Shown here piece by piece: positions 52,440 to 61,378 of a stretch of 64,000 bases of DNA. The stretch is from Ancylobacter koreensis. GTDB taxonomy: Bacteria; Pseudomonadota; Alphaproteobacteria; Rhizobiales; Xanthobacteraceae. Each line of letters opens with the position of its first letter. Positions within the stretch are counted from its first letter, which is position 1. The position numbers and the translations under genes were made by a program. The notes beneath the pieces are model-generated. The model saw only the letters and a program-made list of their open reading frames with translations. It was not told the DNA's origin and did not search any database. The DNA lies in the NCBI RefSeq assembly GCF_023016525.1, contig NZ_JALKCG010000010.1:27019-91018 (forward strand). The letters are read 5' to 3'.

Positions 52440-53606
52440 TCACGCGCGCGAACAGGCCGCCGGCGCGGCGCCGGGCGCGAATTCTGCGCGGATGCGCGCG
52501 CTGTCGGCGCCCAGCACAGGCACCTTGCTGCCCGAAGCGACAGGGCGGCCGGCGGGACGGGGCATCTCCACCCGCTCGCCGCCCGGCATTTCGACAGCGA
52601 TGCGGCGCAGCGCGGGGTGAACGGAGAGATCGTGCAGGGTGGAGACGCGCGCCCAGGCGATCTGGCCCGCCTCCAGCCGCGCGATCATTTCCTCGCAGCT
52701 TCGCGGCGTGAACACCTCGTGCACCGCCGCGTCGAGCGCGTCGCGGTTCTGCACCCGCGCCCAGTTGTCGATGAAGCGCGGGTCCTTCGCGAGATCGGGA
52801 AGGTGGAGCACGGCGGTGCAGAAGCGCACCCATTCCGCCGTCGACTGGATCGACACCACGATGTCGCCGTCGGCGCAGTGATAGGGCCGGTAGGGGTAGA
52901 CCGAGGCGTGCGAGAGACCGTAGCGCGCGGTCTCGACGCCCATATAGTCGTAATGGAGCAGCGGCAGGGACATCCACTCGGACATGGCGTCGAACATCGC
53001 CACCTCGATGGCCAGCCCGCGCCCGGTGCGCCCGCGCTGCAACAGCGCCTCCAGCACCGCGCAATAGGCATTGGTGCCGGTGCCGATATCGGCGATGGAG
53101 ATGCCGACCTTGGAGGGCACATCCGGCGTGCCCGTCACCGCGCAGATGCCGCTTTCCGACTGCACCAGCATGTCGTAGGCGCGCTTAGCCGCGTAAGGCG
53201 TGCCGCGCCCGTACCCCATGATGTCGACGACGATCAGGCGCGGAAATTCGGCGAGAAGCTGCGCCGCGCCGAGGCCGAGCCGGTCGGTGGCGCCGGGCGC
53301 GAGGTTCTGCACGAACACGTCGGCCTTCGCCAGCATGGCCTTCGCCAGAGCGAGATCGCCGGGGTCCTTGAGATTGAGGACGACGCTCTCCTTGCCGCGG
53401 TTGAGCCAGCCGAAGGCCGCCGAGGTGCTGCCCAGCGCCTTGTCGTAGTCGCGCGCGCGGTCGCCCTCCCCGGCTTCGATCTTGATGACGCGCGCACCGG
53501 CGTCGGCGAGGCGCATCGTGCAGAGCGGGCCGGCCACCGCCTGGTCGATGGAGACCACGAGGATTCCATCGAGAGGACCGGGCGGGGCGGCGGCGGAAGT
53601 CGGCAT
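52440..53606 (-). CDS. family III (CaiB/BaiF) CoA-transferase, importer B operon
   Basis: A 388-residue family III CoA-transferase: LDGILVVSIDQAVAGPLCTMRLADAGARVIKIE at the N-terminus, FGWLNRGKESVVLNLKDP, and the catalytic-acid region AIEVAMFDAMSEWMS with Asp kept. ATG at 53606 has GGGAG nine bases before; an earlier ATG at 53627 would overlap the permease stop as ATGA. Either way it is cotranscribed and tightly coupled with importer B, so the imported compound is probably its CoA acceptor. Confidence 0.92.
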   Translation of the reverse strand: MPTSAAAPPGPLDGILVVSIDQAVAGPLCTMRLADAGARVIKIEAGEGDRARDYDKALGSTSAAFGWLNRGKESVVLNLKDPGDLALAKAMLAKADVFVQNLAPGATDRLGLGAAQLLAEFPRLIVVDIMGYGRGTPYAAKRAYDMLVQSESGICAVTGTPDVPSKVGISIADIGTGTNAYCAVLEALLQRGRTGRGLAIEVAMFDAMSEWMSLPLLHYDYMGVETARYGLSHASVYPYRPYHCADGDIVVSIQSTAEWVRFCTAVLHLPDLAKDPRFIDNWARVQNRDALDAAVHEVFTPRSCEEMIARLEAGQIAWARVSTLHDLSVHPALRRIAVEMPGGERVEMPRPAGRPVASGSKVPVLGADSARIRAEFAPGAAPAACSRA

Positions 53607-53623
53607 GTGGGGAGGCTCCCGTG

Positions 53624-54448
53624 TCATTTCTGCTGGCCCGCGACCTTGTCGAGCCCGACGAGGCGGTCGAGCAGGAGGACAAGGACGAAGGCGATGTAGA
53701 TCGTGCCGGCGGACACCGCGGCGATCATCGGGTCGACCGAGTACTGGACGTAGTTGAAGACCTTCACGGGGATCGGCGACTGCGCGATCACCGTGTTGAA
53801 GATGCTCACCTCGACGTCGATCCAACTCATGATGAGGCCGAACAGGCAGCCGGCGATGATGCCCGGCTTGATCAGCGGCAGAGTCACGAAGAAGAAGGTG
53901 GCCGGTCCCGAGGCGCCCAGATCCTGCGCCGCCTCCTCCAGCGAGATGTCGAAGCCCTCCAGCGAGGCGAGCGTCGTGCGCACGATGTAGGGCAGGATGA
54001 TCACGACATGGCCGACCAGCATCGCCTCGAAGCTGCGGGCGAAGCCGAGCGTGCCGGAAATCTGCAGCACGCCGACGCCGATGATGATGGCCGGCAGGAT
54101 CAGCGGCGACAGGAAGAAGTTGGCGAGCATCTGCGTGCCCGGCAGCCGCCCGCGCTTGAGCACCAGCGCCGCCGGCACCCCGAGCAGGAAGCCGATCAGC
54201 GTCGCGCCGAAGGCCAGCCGCGCGCTCAGCAGGATGGCGTCGACATAGGAGGGGTCGGCCAGAAAGCGCTGATACCAGCGCAGCGTGAAGCCGACAGGGG
54301 GAAAAGCGAGATACTCGGTCGTGGTGAAGGAGATCGCGATCACCACGACCAGCGGCAGCACCAGATAGGCGAGCACCAGCCAGGCGATCGCCGAGATCAG
54401 CGCGGGGCCGGCCGCGTCTCGCAGGCGGATGGACAGGCGGCGGCTCAT
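53624..54448 (-). CDS. ABC transporter permease 2, importer B (PotC-like)
   Basis: A 274-residue inner-membrane permease with six helices and the EAA loop SLEEAAQDLGASGPATFFF. It resembles PotC of spermidine/putrescine importers. Its start overlaps permease 1 by ATGA and its stop lies at the CoA-transferase start. Confidence 0.92.
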   Translation of the reverse strand: MSRRLSIRLRDAAGPALISAIAWLVLAYLVLPLVVVIAISFTTTEYLAFPPVGFTLRWYQRFLADPSYVDAILLSARLAFGATLIGFLLGVPAALVLKRGRLPGTQMLANFFLSPLILPAIIIGVGVLQISGTLGFARSFEAMLVGHVVIILPYIVRTTLASLEGFDISLEEAAQDLGASGPATFFFVTLPLIKPGIIAGCLFGLIMSWIDVEVSIFNTVIAQSPIPVKVFNYVQYSVDPMIAAVSAGTIYIAFVLVLLLDRLVGLDKVAGQQK

Positions 54449-55293
54449 GACGCGCCTCCCCGGCCCGGACGGCGCTCCATGATGAGAGTGTAGGCGACGA
54501 TCAGCGCAAAGCTCGTCACCAGCAGCACGACCGCGATGGCGCTGCCGAGGAACGGATTGAAGACCAACATGAACTGGTCGTAGATCAGCATGGACGACAC
54601 CACGGAGCGCCCGCCGCTCATGATGCGCGGCGTCACATAGCTCGAAATGCTGAGCGTGAAGACGATGAGCGTGCCCGCCACGATGCCCGGTGCACTGAGC
54701 GGCAGCGTGACCTTCACGAAGGTGGCGAAGGCGGTGGCGCCGAGATCGCGCGAAGCCTCGCGCAGCGAGCCGTTCATGTTCTGGAGCACGCTGGCGATGG
54801 CCAGTACCATGAAGGGCAGCATGACGTAGATCATGCCGACGATGATCGCGACCTCGGTCGAGAGAAGCCGCAGCGGCCGGTCGATGATGCCGAGCAGCAG
54901 CAGCGTCTCGTTCACCAGACCCTCGCGCCCGAGCAGCACGATCCAGCCGAAGGAGCGCACGATGTTCGAGGTGAACAGCGGCATCAGGATCAGGATGAAA
55001 CAGACCCGCCGCACGGTCCGCCGGTGCTCGATCAGGCTCATGTAATAGGCGAGCGGATAGCCCAGCAGCAGCGTGGCGACGCAGGTGACCAGCGCGATCC
55101 AGAGCGTGTAGCCGAGCACCTGCCAGTAATAGGCCTCGCCAAGGACGGCGGCGTAGTTCGCCAGTGTCAGCTCGCCGGCCGGATTTGAGAAGCTGTCCAC
55201 CACCACCATGCCGAGCGGCGTGACGAAGAAGACGATCAGGTAGATCAGCGGGATGCCGAGCAGGATCGCGGCCGAGAAGCGGTTGATGCGCAT
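54445..55293 (-). CDS. ABC transporter permease 1, importer B (PotB-like)
   Basis: A 282-residue inner-membrane permease with six helices; the coupling loop is LREASRDLGATAFATFVKV. PotB-like. It follows the ATPase gene after three bases and overlaps permease 2. Together they form the channel of importer B, as separate chains, in contrast to the fused permease of importer A. Confidence 0.92.
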   Translation of the reverse strand: MRINRFSAAILLGIPLIYLIVFFVTPLGMVVVDSFSNPAGELTLANYAAVLGEAYYWQVLGYTLWIALVTCVATLLLGYPLAYYMSLIEHRRTVRRVCFILILMPLFTSNIVRSFGWIVLLGREGLVNETLLLLGIIDRPLRLLSTEVAIIVGMIYVMLPFMVLAIASVLQNMNGSLREASRDLGATAFATFVKVTLPLSAPGIVAGTLIVFTLSISSYVTPRIMSGGRSVVSSMLIYDQFMLVFNPFLGSAIAVVLLVTSFALIVAYTLIMERRPGRGGAS

Positions 55294-55296
55294 GGC

Positions 55297-56349
55297 TCAA
55301 CCCGTCAGCACGCGGGCGGCCTCGCGCGCCCAGCCGATACGCACCGGCGTGCCGGGAGGTATCGCCGCCTCCGGGCCGGCGCCGGCCTGCTGGATGACGA
55401 CGGACTGGCCGCTCGCGGTGCGCACGAAGAGGCGGGTGGCGTTGCCGATGTACACGCGGTCGGTGAGCGTACCGCTGAGCCCGACGCCGCCCTCCGGCAC
55501 TACGCCGAGGCGGACCTCCTCGGGGCGGACCAGCAGCGTGGCCGCGGCGCCGCCGTCCGGCGCCTGATAGGGCAGCGGCTCGCTCTCGCCGGCAATGCGC
55601 AGCGTGCCGTCGGCGGCCCTCTCCAGCGGCAGCAGGTTGGCCTCGCCGATGAAGTCGGCGACATAGCGGCTGGCGGGCCGGGCATAGATGTCCTCGCCCG
55701 TTCCCACCTGGGCGATATCGCCGTCCTGCATGACGACGATGCGGTCGGCCATGACGAGCGCCTCTTCCTGGTCGTGCGTCACGAACAGGAAAGTGATGCC
55801 AAGCTTCTGGTGCAGATCCTTCAGCTCCATCTGCATGCGCTTGCGCAGCTTCAGGTCGAGGGCGCCGAGCGGCTCGTCGAGCAGCAGCACCTTCGGCTTG
55901 TTGGCGATGGCGCGGGCGAGCGCGACGCGCTGCTGCTGGCCGCCGGAGAGCTGGCCGGGCAACCGCTCGCCATAGGCGGACATGCCGACCGTCTCCAGCG
56001 CCGGATCGACGATGGCGGCGGTGTCGGCCTTGCTCACACCGTTGCGGCGCGGACCGAAGGCGACGTTCTCGCGCACGGTGAGATGGGGAAACAGCGCGTA
56101 GTTCTGGAACACCATGTTGACCGGCCGCCGGTTCGGCGGCTCGTCGACAATGGATCGGCCGCCAATGACGATGTCGCCGCCGTCGATGGCGACGAAGCCC
56201 GCTATGGCGCGCAGCAGCGTGGTCTTGCCACAGCCGGAGGGACCGAGGAGGGCGACGAACTCGCCCTCCTCGATGTTCAGCGACACGCCCTTAAGCACCT
56301 GCAACGACCCGTAGGACTTCGTCACGCGGTCGATGGTGATCAGCGGCAT
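55297..56349 (-). CDS. ABC transporter ATP-binding protein, importer B (PotA-like)
   Basis: A 350-residue importer ATPase with TOBE domain. Walker [11 protein letters not shown]-loop [12 protein letters not shown], signature [14 protein letters not shown], Walker [14 protein letters not shown] and [14 protein letters not shown] are all present. GGAG lies eight bases before the ATG at 56349; the longer frame from 56451 reads through the binding-protein gene. It energises permeases 1 and 2. Confidence 0.93.
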   Translation of the reverse strand: MPLITIDRVTKSYGSLQVLKGVSLNIEEGEFVALLGPSGCGKTTLLRAIAGFVAIDGGDIVIGGRSIVDEPPNRRPVNMVFQNYALFPHLTVRENVAFGPRRNGVSKADTAAIVDPALETVGMSAYGERLPGQLSGGQQQRVALARAIANKPKVLLLDEPLGALDLKLRKRMQMELKDLHQKLGITFLFVTHDQEEALVMADRIVVMQDGDIAQVGTGEDIYARPASRYVADFIGEANLLPLERAADGTLRIAGESEPLPYQAPDGGAAATLLVRPEEVRLGVVPEGGVGLSGTLTDRVYIGNATRLFVRTASGQSVVIQQAGAGPEAAIPPGTPVRIGWAREAARVLTG

Positions 56350-56377
56350 GGGTTCAGCTCCGACAGCAGGTGCGCGG

Positions 56378-57418
56378 TCAGCGGCGGCCGAGGACGTCGC
56401 GGTTCCAGGCGTCGAGGATCTGCTGGCGGTGCGCGTTGATGGCGACCGCATCGGAGAAACGCAGGTCCTTGATCGAGCCGTTCGGACCCCAGGGGAGGCG
56501 CGACTTCGCCTTCTCGCTGAGCTCGATGTTCTTCACCGAGGGTCCGTAGAAGTAGTTCTCGACGAAGCACTTCTGCGCGTCGGCGGTCAGCGCGTGGTTC
56601 AGGAACTCATACGCCGCCTTGGACGGCTTGATGAGGTGCAGCCGGGTGCCGGAGGCCAGCCCGCCCTCCTTGGGGATGACGAAGCCGACCTCGAAGGGTT
56701 TGGCGTCGGCCAGCGACCACACCGCGCCGCTGTCCAGCACGCCGATGATCGCTTCCTTGCGCGAGAGGATGTTGCTCGCATTGCCGCCGGAGTCGTAATA
56801 GGCGGCGACTTCGAGCTGCTTCATCTTGTCGACGCCGGGCTTCAGATTGTCGACGCCGCCGCCGAGCAGCTCGGAGACATAGACCAGCATGGGCGGGCCC
56901 GAGCCGTCCGACATGGAAGGCCAGGTCGACAGGCCCTTATACTCCGGTTTCCACAGGTCGAACCAGGACGTGGGCGCCTGCTTCACCTCATCCTCGTTGT
57001 AGACGATGCCGACCGAATAGTAATAATCGTCCAGCCCGGTGATCTTGCCGTCCTTGTTCTTGTGGACTGCCTCCGGGATGATGTTGGCGATGTTGGGCAC
57101 CTGCGCCGGGTCGATGTCCTGGAAGACACCTTCCGACTCCGCTGCCTGAGAGACCTCGCCGTCGAGCCAGATCACGTCGAGCGACTGGTTGCCCTTCTGC
57201 TGCTTCAGCTTGGCGACGGTGACCGACGAGACGCCCTGATCCACCGTGACCTTGATGCCGGTCTTCGCGGTGAAGGTGTCGATAACGCACTTCTGCAGAG
57301 TCTGGCCGTGCTTGCCGCCGAAGGCGGCGACCACGAGCGATTCCTGAGCAGCGGCCGGCGCGACAGCGAACGCAGCCGCGAGCGTCCCACCGAGGAGATA
57401 GGAAAGGCATCGGGACAT
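56378..57418 (-). CDS. ABC transporter substrate-binding protein, importer B (PotD-like)
   Basis: A 346-residue periplasmic binding protein with a Sec signal (SRCLSYLLGGTLAAAFAVAPAAAQE, cleavage after AAA). Mature sequence (SLVVAAFGGKHGQTLQK..., LDVIWLDGEV, YYYSVGIVYNEDEV) is of the PotD/SBP_bac_8 type, which binds polyamines, opines, or small organic acids. GGGAGGAAACGTC precedes the ATG. It is first in the importer B operon; a TGTCGACA operator lies 76 bp upstream. Coupling to a CoA-transferase argues for a carboxylate ligand. Confidence 0.9.
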   Translation of the reverse strand: MSRCLSYLLGGTLAAAFAVAPAAAQESLVVAAFGGKHGQTLQKCVIDTFTAKTGIKVTVDQGVSSVTVAKLKQQKGNQSLDVIWLDGEVSQAAESEGVFQDIDPAQVPNIANIIPEAVHKNKDGKITGLDDYYYSVGIVYNEDEVKQAPTSWFDLWKPEYKGLSTWPSMSDGSGPPMLVYVSELLGGGVDNLKPGVDKMKQLEVAAYYDSGGNASNILSRKEAIIGVLDSGAVWSLADAKPFEVGFVIPKEGGLASGTRLHLIKPSKAAYEFLNHALTADAQKCFVENYFYGPSVKNIELSEKAKSRLPWGPNGSIKDLRFSDAVAINAHRQQILDAWNRDVLGRR

Positions 57419-57493
57419 GACGTTTCCTCCCATTGGATGTTTTTCTCGTTGACGGGCCATTCAAACGATGGCGGCCCATCCCGTCAAGATATG

Positions 57494-57501
57494 TGTCGAC
57501 A
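57494..57501. promoter_or_regulatory. TGTCGACA operator of the importer B operon
   Basis: TGTCGACA in the context ATATGTGTCGACAGATTTA, 76 bp upstream of the binding-protein start. Nearly the same flanks occur at 35316 and, reversed, at 49738. Confidence 0.8.
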
Positions 57502-57700
57502 GATTTATGCGACGGAGACCCGGAAGGATAGATGTCGCAGCAGGCGAACCTGTTCGACGGATCGCCGGCACCTCCGCCACTTTCCGTTTACTTGCAACAC
57601 TTTATCATCTCCCTATGGGGCAATATGGCCGAGTTGGCGCCATCCGCAAACGAGGCGGAACATGCGCATGGGCAGAACTCGCAGAACGACAGTCGAGAAT

Positions 57701-57799
57701 TATGTCGACATACCTGCATCCAGACGGACGTATTGCTCGGACGGACCGACCGACCGCCGATCGTCCGCGGCGCGCCCGCAAATGCGATCCTGTCGACAG
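57701..57799. promoter_or_regulatory. two TGTCGACA palindromes upstream of the GntR gene
   Basis: TATGTCGACATA (57701-57712, a perfect 12-bp palindrome) and CTGTCGACAG (57790-57799). They lie 83-180 bp before the GntR start and suggest autoregulation. The whole region 57419-57881 has no other gene. Confidence 0.78.
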
Positions 57800-57881
57800 A
57801 GTGCGCCCGCGAGCTGTAGATTGCGCGGAGAGGCCGGCCAGCGGAAAAGGGCCGGTCCGGTGACGGAAGGCGGCATTCTCC

Positions 57882-58706
57882 TTGACGACGATCACGTTCG
57901 AGCGCGCGGATTCCTGGATCGCCACGCCCCCCTCCAGCCAGTCTGAATCCTTCCTCAACGCCGTGCTGGTGGTGCGCCGCATCGTGGCCGAGCATCACGA
58001 CCGGCCCTCGCTGGTCTCGCGCGTGGCCTGCGAGGTCGGCGCCGAGATCATCGAGAACATCCGCCAGAGCGGCGAGGACCTCAGTTCGGTGGAACTCGCC
58101 GAACGCTACGAGACCAGCCGCACACCGATCCGCGAAGCGTTGCTGCTGCTGGAAAAAGAGGGGCTGGTCCGCATTCCCCAGCGCCGGCGCCCCCATGTGG
58201 CGGTGCTGGACATCGCCGAGGTGCGGGAAATCTACCGCGTGCGCGCCGTTCTCTTCGGCGCGGTGGCGTCCGACGCGGCGACGCTGCGCACGGAAGAGGA
58301 CATGGAAGCGCTGCGCGACCTGCTGGCGCGCCTCAGCGCCGCGCATGACGCGCACGACCTCTCCGCCTATCTCTGGGCGAATGTCGAGTTCTACAACCGC
58401 CTGACCATCGCCGCCCGCAACGCGACGGCCAAGCGCATCCTCGATTCCCTGCTGCTGCGCACGCTGCGCCTGCGGCGCCTGTCGCTCTCGCAGCCGACGC
58501 GGCGCGAGAAGTCGATGGCCCACCACATCCAGATCATGAACGCGCTGGAGGAGCAGGACGCCCCGCTCGCCGATGTTCTGATCCGCTCGAACCACCTGCA
58601 CGCGCTTGCGGTGCTGGAACAGATCTACGCCGAGGGAGGGGTGCCCTCCCCGACGCGCTCGCGCCGCCGGCGGCGCCAGGCGGCCACGGCGGCGGAAGAG
58701 GAATAG
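57882..58706 (+). CDS. GntR-family transcriptional regulator (FCD/FadR type)
   Basis: A 274-residue GntR regulator. The winged helix-turn-helix spans about residues 50-105 (LSSVELAERYETSRTPIREALLLLEKEGLVRI) and is followed by an all-helical FCD effector domain with metal-binding-type positions in LWANVEFYNRLTIAARN and HHIQIMNALEEQD. The start is a TTG at 57882 after GGAAGG; about 40 residues precede the usual domain start. Palindromic TGTCGACA sites before its own gene and at least four other units in the window make it the likely master regulator of one half of the island. Confidence 0.9.
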   Translation: MTTITFERADSWIATPPSSQSESFLNAVLVVRRIVAEHHDRPSLVSRVACEVGAEIIENIRQSGEDLSSVELAERYETSRTPIREALLLLEKEGLVRIPQRRRPHVAVLDIAEVREIYRVRAVLFGAVASDAATLRTEEDMEALRDLLARLSAAHDAHDLSAYLWANVEFYNRLTIAARNATAKRILDSLLLRTLRLRRLSLSQPTRREKSMAHHIQIMNALEEQDAPLADVLIRSNHLHALAVLEQIYAEGGVPSPTRSRRRRRQAATAAEEE

Positions 58707-58707
58707 C

Positions 58708-58733
58708 GGGCGGCCCCGAGGGTCGGCCCGCCC
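58708..58733. terminator. stem-loop between convergent GntR and M29-like genes
   Basis: Interrupted GC stem GGGCGGCC...GGCCCGCCC at about 58708-58733, in the 36-base gap between two convergent genes; no clear T run. Confidence 0.6.
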
Positions 58734-58742
58734 TGGAGCGCG

Positions 58743-59804
58743 TCAGCCCTCGTCGCCCTCGATCGGCACGAGGAACCGGCCGTCCTCGATGCGCTTGACG
58801 CCGTCGACATAGAGCGTCGGCTCCAGGATCACGCCATCCATGTGGATCTTGGACATGATCGAGCCGCCGACATCGACATTGGTGCCGAGGCCGAAATGCA
58901 TCGTGCCCATGATGTTCTTGTCCTCGCGCTGGATGCCGCGGATGACCGCCTTGGCATTGACGCCGACCGAGGCTTCCGCCGGGCACATATAGGCGTTGTC
59001 GTCGCCATAGGTGGCGAGGAAGTCGCGCAGGATGCGCGCATCCGCCCCGCCATCGATCTTCACCACCCGGCCATTCTCCACCGTCAGCTCGATGGGCGAG
59101 CCGAGCTTGCCGAGGTGGTGCATGGTGAGGTCGATCACCAGCTTTCCGTTCGCCGTACCCTCGATGGGCGCCACGTTGAACTCGCCGGTCGGGTACAGAT
59201 AGTAGTAGAGCTTGCCGGCCGGACGGTTCTCGTCCTTCTGGAAGTTGATGATCTTGTAGGGATCGAACTCCGGGCCCGGCAGCGGCGGGATCCACACCAT
59301 GTTCTCGACGCTGTAGGTGAAGTCCGTGCCGTAGCGCGAGGTCACGCGGCAGGTCTTGGCGTCAGGACCGAAAACGTTCTTGCCGACATAGTGCTTGCGC
59401 ACGGCGATCTGCCTCATGTCGTCGGCGATGGCGCCGGACTGGAGCCATTCGAGCCGCATGCCGCCATCGAGGCAGATCGAGGGGATGCCCGCTTCCATGG
59501 AGCGCAGGCTGGCGGCGCAGTGCAGCATGCCGGTGGACGAGCACAGCACGTTCACGTCCGACTTCATCATCGCCTCGCACACGGCGGCCGGCGGGTCGTA
59601 ATAGTCGGCCGGGCGGCGGCTGAACAGGCACAGCGTCGCATCCGCCTCGATATCGGCGAGGATGGTCATGATGGCCTGCCAGACGCGCGGATCGTGTTCG
59701 GTGTCCGACAGGACGAGGACGCGCTGCCCCTTCTTGATGTTGCGCACCAGCGGACGGCGCAGATGTTCCAGCGTGCCCGTGATCAGGCCACTCACTCCCG
59801 ACAT
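58743..59804 (-). CDS. M29-aminopeptidase/NicX-like metalloenzyme
   Basis: A 353-residue protein of the leucyl aminopeptidase M29 superfamily, which also includes the Fe(II) ring-cleaving 2,5-dihydroxypyridine 5,6-dioxygenase NicX. Likely metal ligands are Glu278 (PAEASVG), His303 (TMHFGLGTN) and the His321-x-Asp323 pair (KIHMDG), the last matching NicX and M29 enzymes. Ring cleavage or peptide/amide hydrolysis are both possible. AGGAGAGAAAAA precedes the ATG, and TGTCGACA lies 51 bp upstream, so it belongs to the GntR-linked set. Confidence 0.78.
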   Translation of the reverse strand: MSGVSGLITGTLEHLRRPLVRNIKKGQRVLVLSDTEHDPRVWQAIMTILADIEADATLCLFSRRPADYYDPPAAVCEAMMKSDVNVLCSSTGMLHCAASLRSMEAGIPSICLDGGMRLEWLQSGAIADDMRQIAVRKHYVGKNVFGPDAKTCRVTSRYGTDFTYSVENMVWIPPLPGPEFDPYKIINFQKDENRPAGKLYYYLYPTGEFNVAPIEGTANGKLVIDLTMHHLGKLGSPIELTVENGRVVKIDGGADARILRDFLATYGDDNAYMCPAEASVGVNAKAVIRGIQREDKNIMGTMHFGLGTNVDVGGSIMSKIHMDGVILEPTLYVDGVKRIEDGRFLVPIEGDEG

Positions 59805-59854
59805 TTTTTCTCTCCTGATTGCCGAGCGGCGCGCTTCGGCGTCAATGTCATTAG

Positions 59855-60003
59855 TGTCGACATTTTATGAGATCGGTCAAGAGGTCGACCGCGCGCCATA
59901 CGCAGCCTCACCCTGCCTTTACGACGTAATAGCAAGCGACTACACGCGGGTAAGCAGGCGTGAACGTGCGACCAGATTCTGCGATAGATTTGAAATGTCG
60001 ACT
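59855..60003. promoter_or_regulatory. TGTCGAC motifs upstream of the M29-like gene
   Basis: Full palindrome TGTCGACA at 59855-59862 (context TTAGTGTCGACATTTTA) and TGTCGACT at 59996-60003, in the 197-bp gap behind the MFS gene. Confidence 0.75.
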
Positions 60004-61189
60004 ATTTTGTCGACGCTGCGGGCATCAGGCAGAGCGCGGCGCCACCCAGCGCCAGCACGCCCAGCATCAGGAACGCCACCGGAAAGCCCGCCAGCCCCGC
60101 CAGTCCGCCGAACAGCGGCGGGCCGAGCACAATTCCGACATAGGAGAACAGCAGCGCGCCGCTCGCCGCGAATCCGGCCTGAGCCGCCGGCACGGTCTGC
60201 ATCAGGCTGGCGAGGAACACGCCGTTCCAGCCGCTCGTCGTGCCGCCCAGCAGGAAGGCGACTCCGGCGATCGCCCAGTCCGGGCTCGCTGGCGTCAGCC
60301 CCCAGGCCATGACGCAGGCCACCGCCATGCCGAGCCCGATAGCCCCGAGCGTGCCGCGCAAGCGCCCTACCCGGTCGGCGATGAAGCCCCAGCCGATGCG
60401 CCCGCACACCGCCGCCGCCTGGCTGATGCCCAGCATCATCCCGGCGGTGACGAGATCGCGGCCGAGCTCATGCATCACGAACACCACCAGCAGCGAGCTG
60501 ACGACGAGTTGGAGCGCCCCGTACAGCGTGGACGCGAAGGACATGGCGAGCAGCGCGCGATGCCCGAGCATCAGCCGCAGCGGCGCGAGAAAGCCGGCGC
60601 GGGCGATGGGGCGTGCCTCGCGTTTCTCCTCCCGCACGATACCGAGGAGGCCGCCGGCCACCAGCCCCGATAGCGTGACCGCCCCGCCGACGATGAACAG
60701 CGCGGTCTCCAGGTCCGAGCGGATGACGAGGGCCGGCACGATCAGCCCCGCCAGCATGCCGCCGAGCGGCACCGCCGTCTGGCGCACCGAGAGGAAAAGC
60801 GCGAGATTGGCGATCGGCTCGCCATTGGCGATGGCCTGCTGGCCGGCCGGAGTCAGCGGGCCGTAGCACAGCCCCATCAGCGCGGTCGCCAGAAGGACGA
60901 AGGCGAAGGACCCCAGCCCGAACAGCGCCAGCGCGCCGCCGCCCGCCACGATGCAGGCGAAGCTCATCCGCAGCGGCCCGACGCGCGGGATGACCGAGGC
61001 GGTCGACAGCGTGCCGATGGCGACGAAGATGTAGCTCGCCGCCGCGTAGACCCCGGCCGTCTCCGGCGGCAACCCGTAGAGCGCGGTTACCTGATCGGCC
61101 ACCACGGGCGGCGTCAGCACCATCATGGACATCACGGTCTGCGGGTACATGGTGGCGAACAGCAGCGCCAGAGGGCCGTGACGGGGCAT
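60002..61189 (-). CDS. MFS transporter
   Basis: A 395-residue major facilitator protein with about 12 hydrophobic segments; GWGFIADRVGRLRGTLGAIG is the loop after helix 8 and ATALMGLCYGPLTPAGQQ helix 4. I do not recognise the subfamily; it could import or export a catabolic substrate. It sits upstream of the M29-like gene in the same direction, but operators between them suggest separate control. GGAAGGTTC precedes the ATG. Confidence 0.85.
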   Translation of the reverse strand: MPRHGPLALLFATMYPQTVMSMMVLTPPVVADQVTALYGLPPETAGVYAAASYIFVAIGTLSTASVIPRVGPLRMSFACIVAGGGALALFGLGSFAFVLLATALMGLCYGPLTPAGQQAIANGEPIANLALFLSVRQTAVPLGGMLAGLIVPALVIRSDLETALFIVGGAVTLSGLVAGGLLGIVREEKREARPIARAGFLAPLRLMLGHRALLAMSFASTLYGALQLVVSSLLVVFVMHELGRDLVTAGMMLGISQAAAVCGRIGWGFIADRVGRLRGTLGAIGLGMAVACVMAWGLTPASPDWAIAGVAFLLGGTTSGWNGVFLASLMQTVPAAQAGFAASGALLFSYVGIVLGPPLFGGLAGLAGFPVAFLMLGVLALGGAALCLMPAASTK

Positions 61190-61351
61190 GAACCTTCCGA
61201 GGAGAGGCAGGCGCGGCGATTGGGACCGCGCACGACGCCGGCCTTCCCGATCCGGGAGTGTCCGGCACTATGATTTATCGTTTTCCACCTAAGTCACGCT
61301 GCCCAATGCCTGTCAATGTGCTACGTGCTTCGTTCGTCGAGGCTCAGTCGA

Positions 61352-61363
61352 TATAACGTTTAC
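61352..61363. promoter_or_regulatory. LacI-type operator (site 5)
   Basis: TATAAC|GTTTAC, the least conserved copy of the LacI palindrome, 15 bp upstream of the enoyl-CoA hydratase start and overlapping the expected leader. Confidence 0.55.
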
Positions 61364-61378
61364 CTATAGGAGACGCGC

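Noticed and set aside
60007..60014. TGTCGACG at the 3' end of the MFS gene
   Set aside because: Imperfect copy within coding sequence; counted neither as a site nor as evidence for the regulon.
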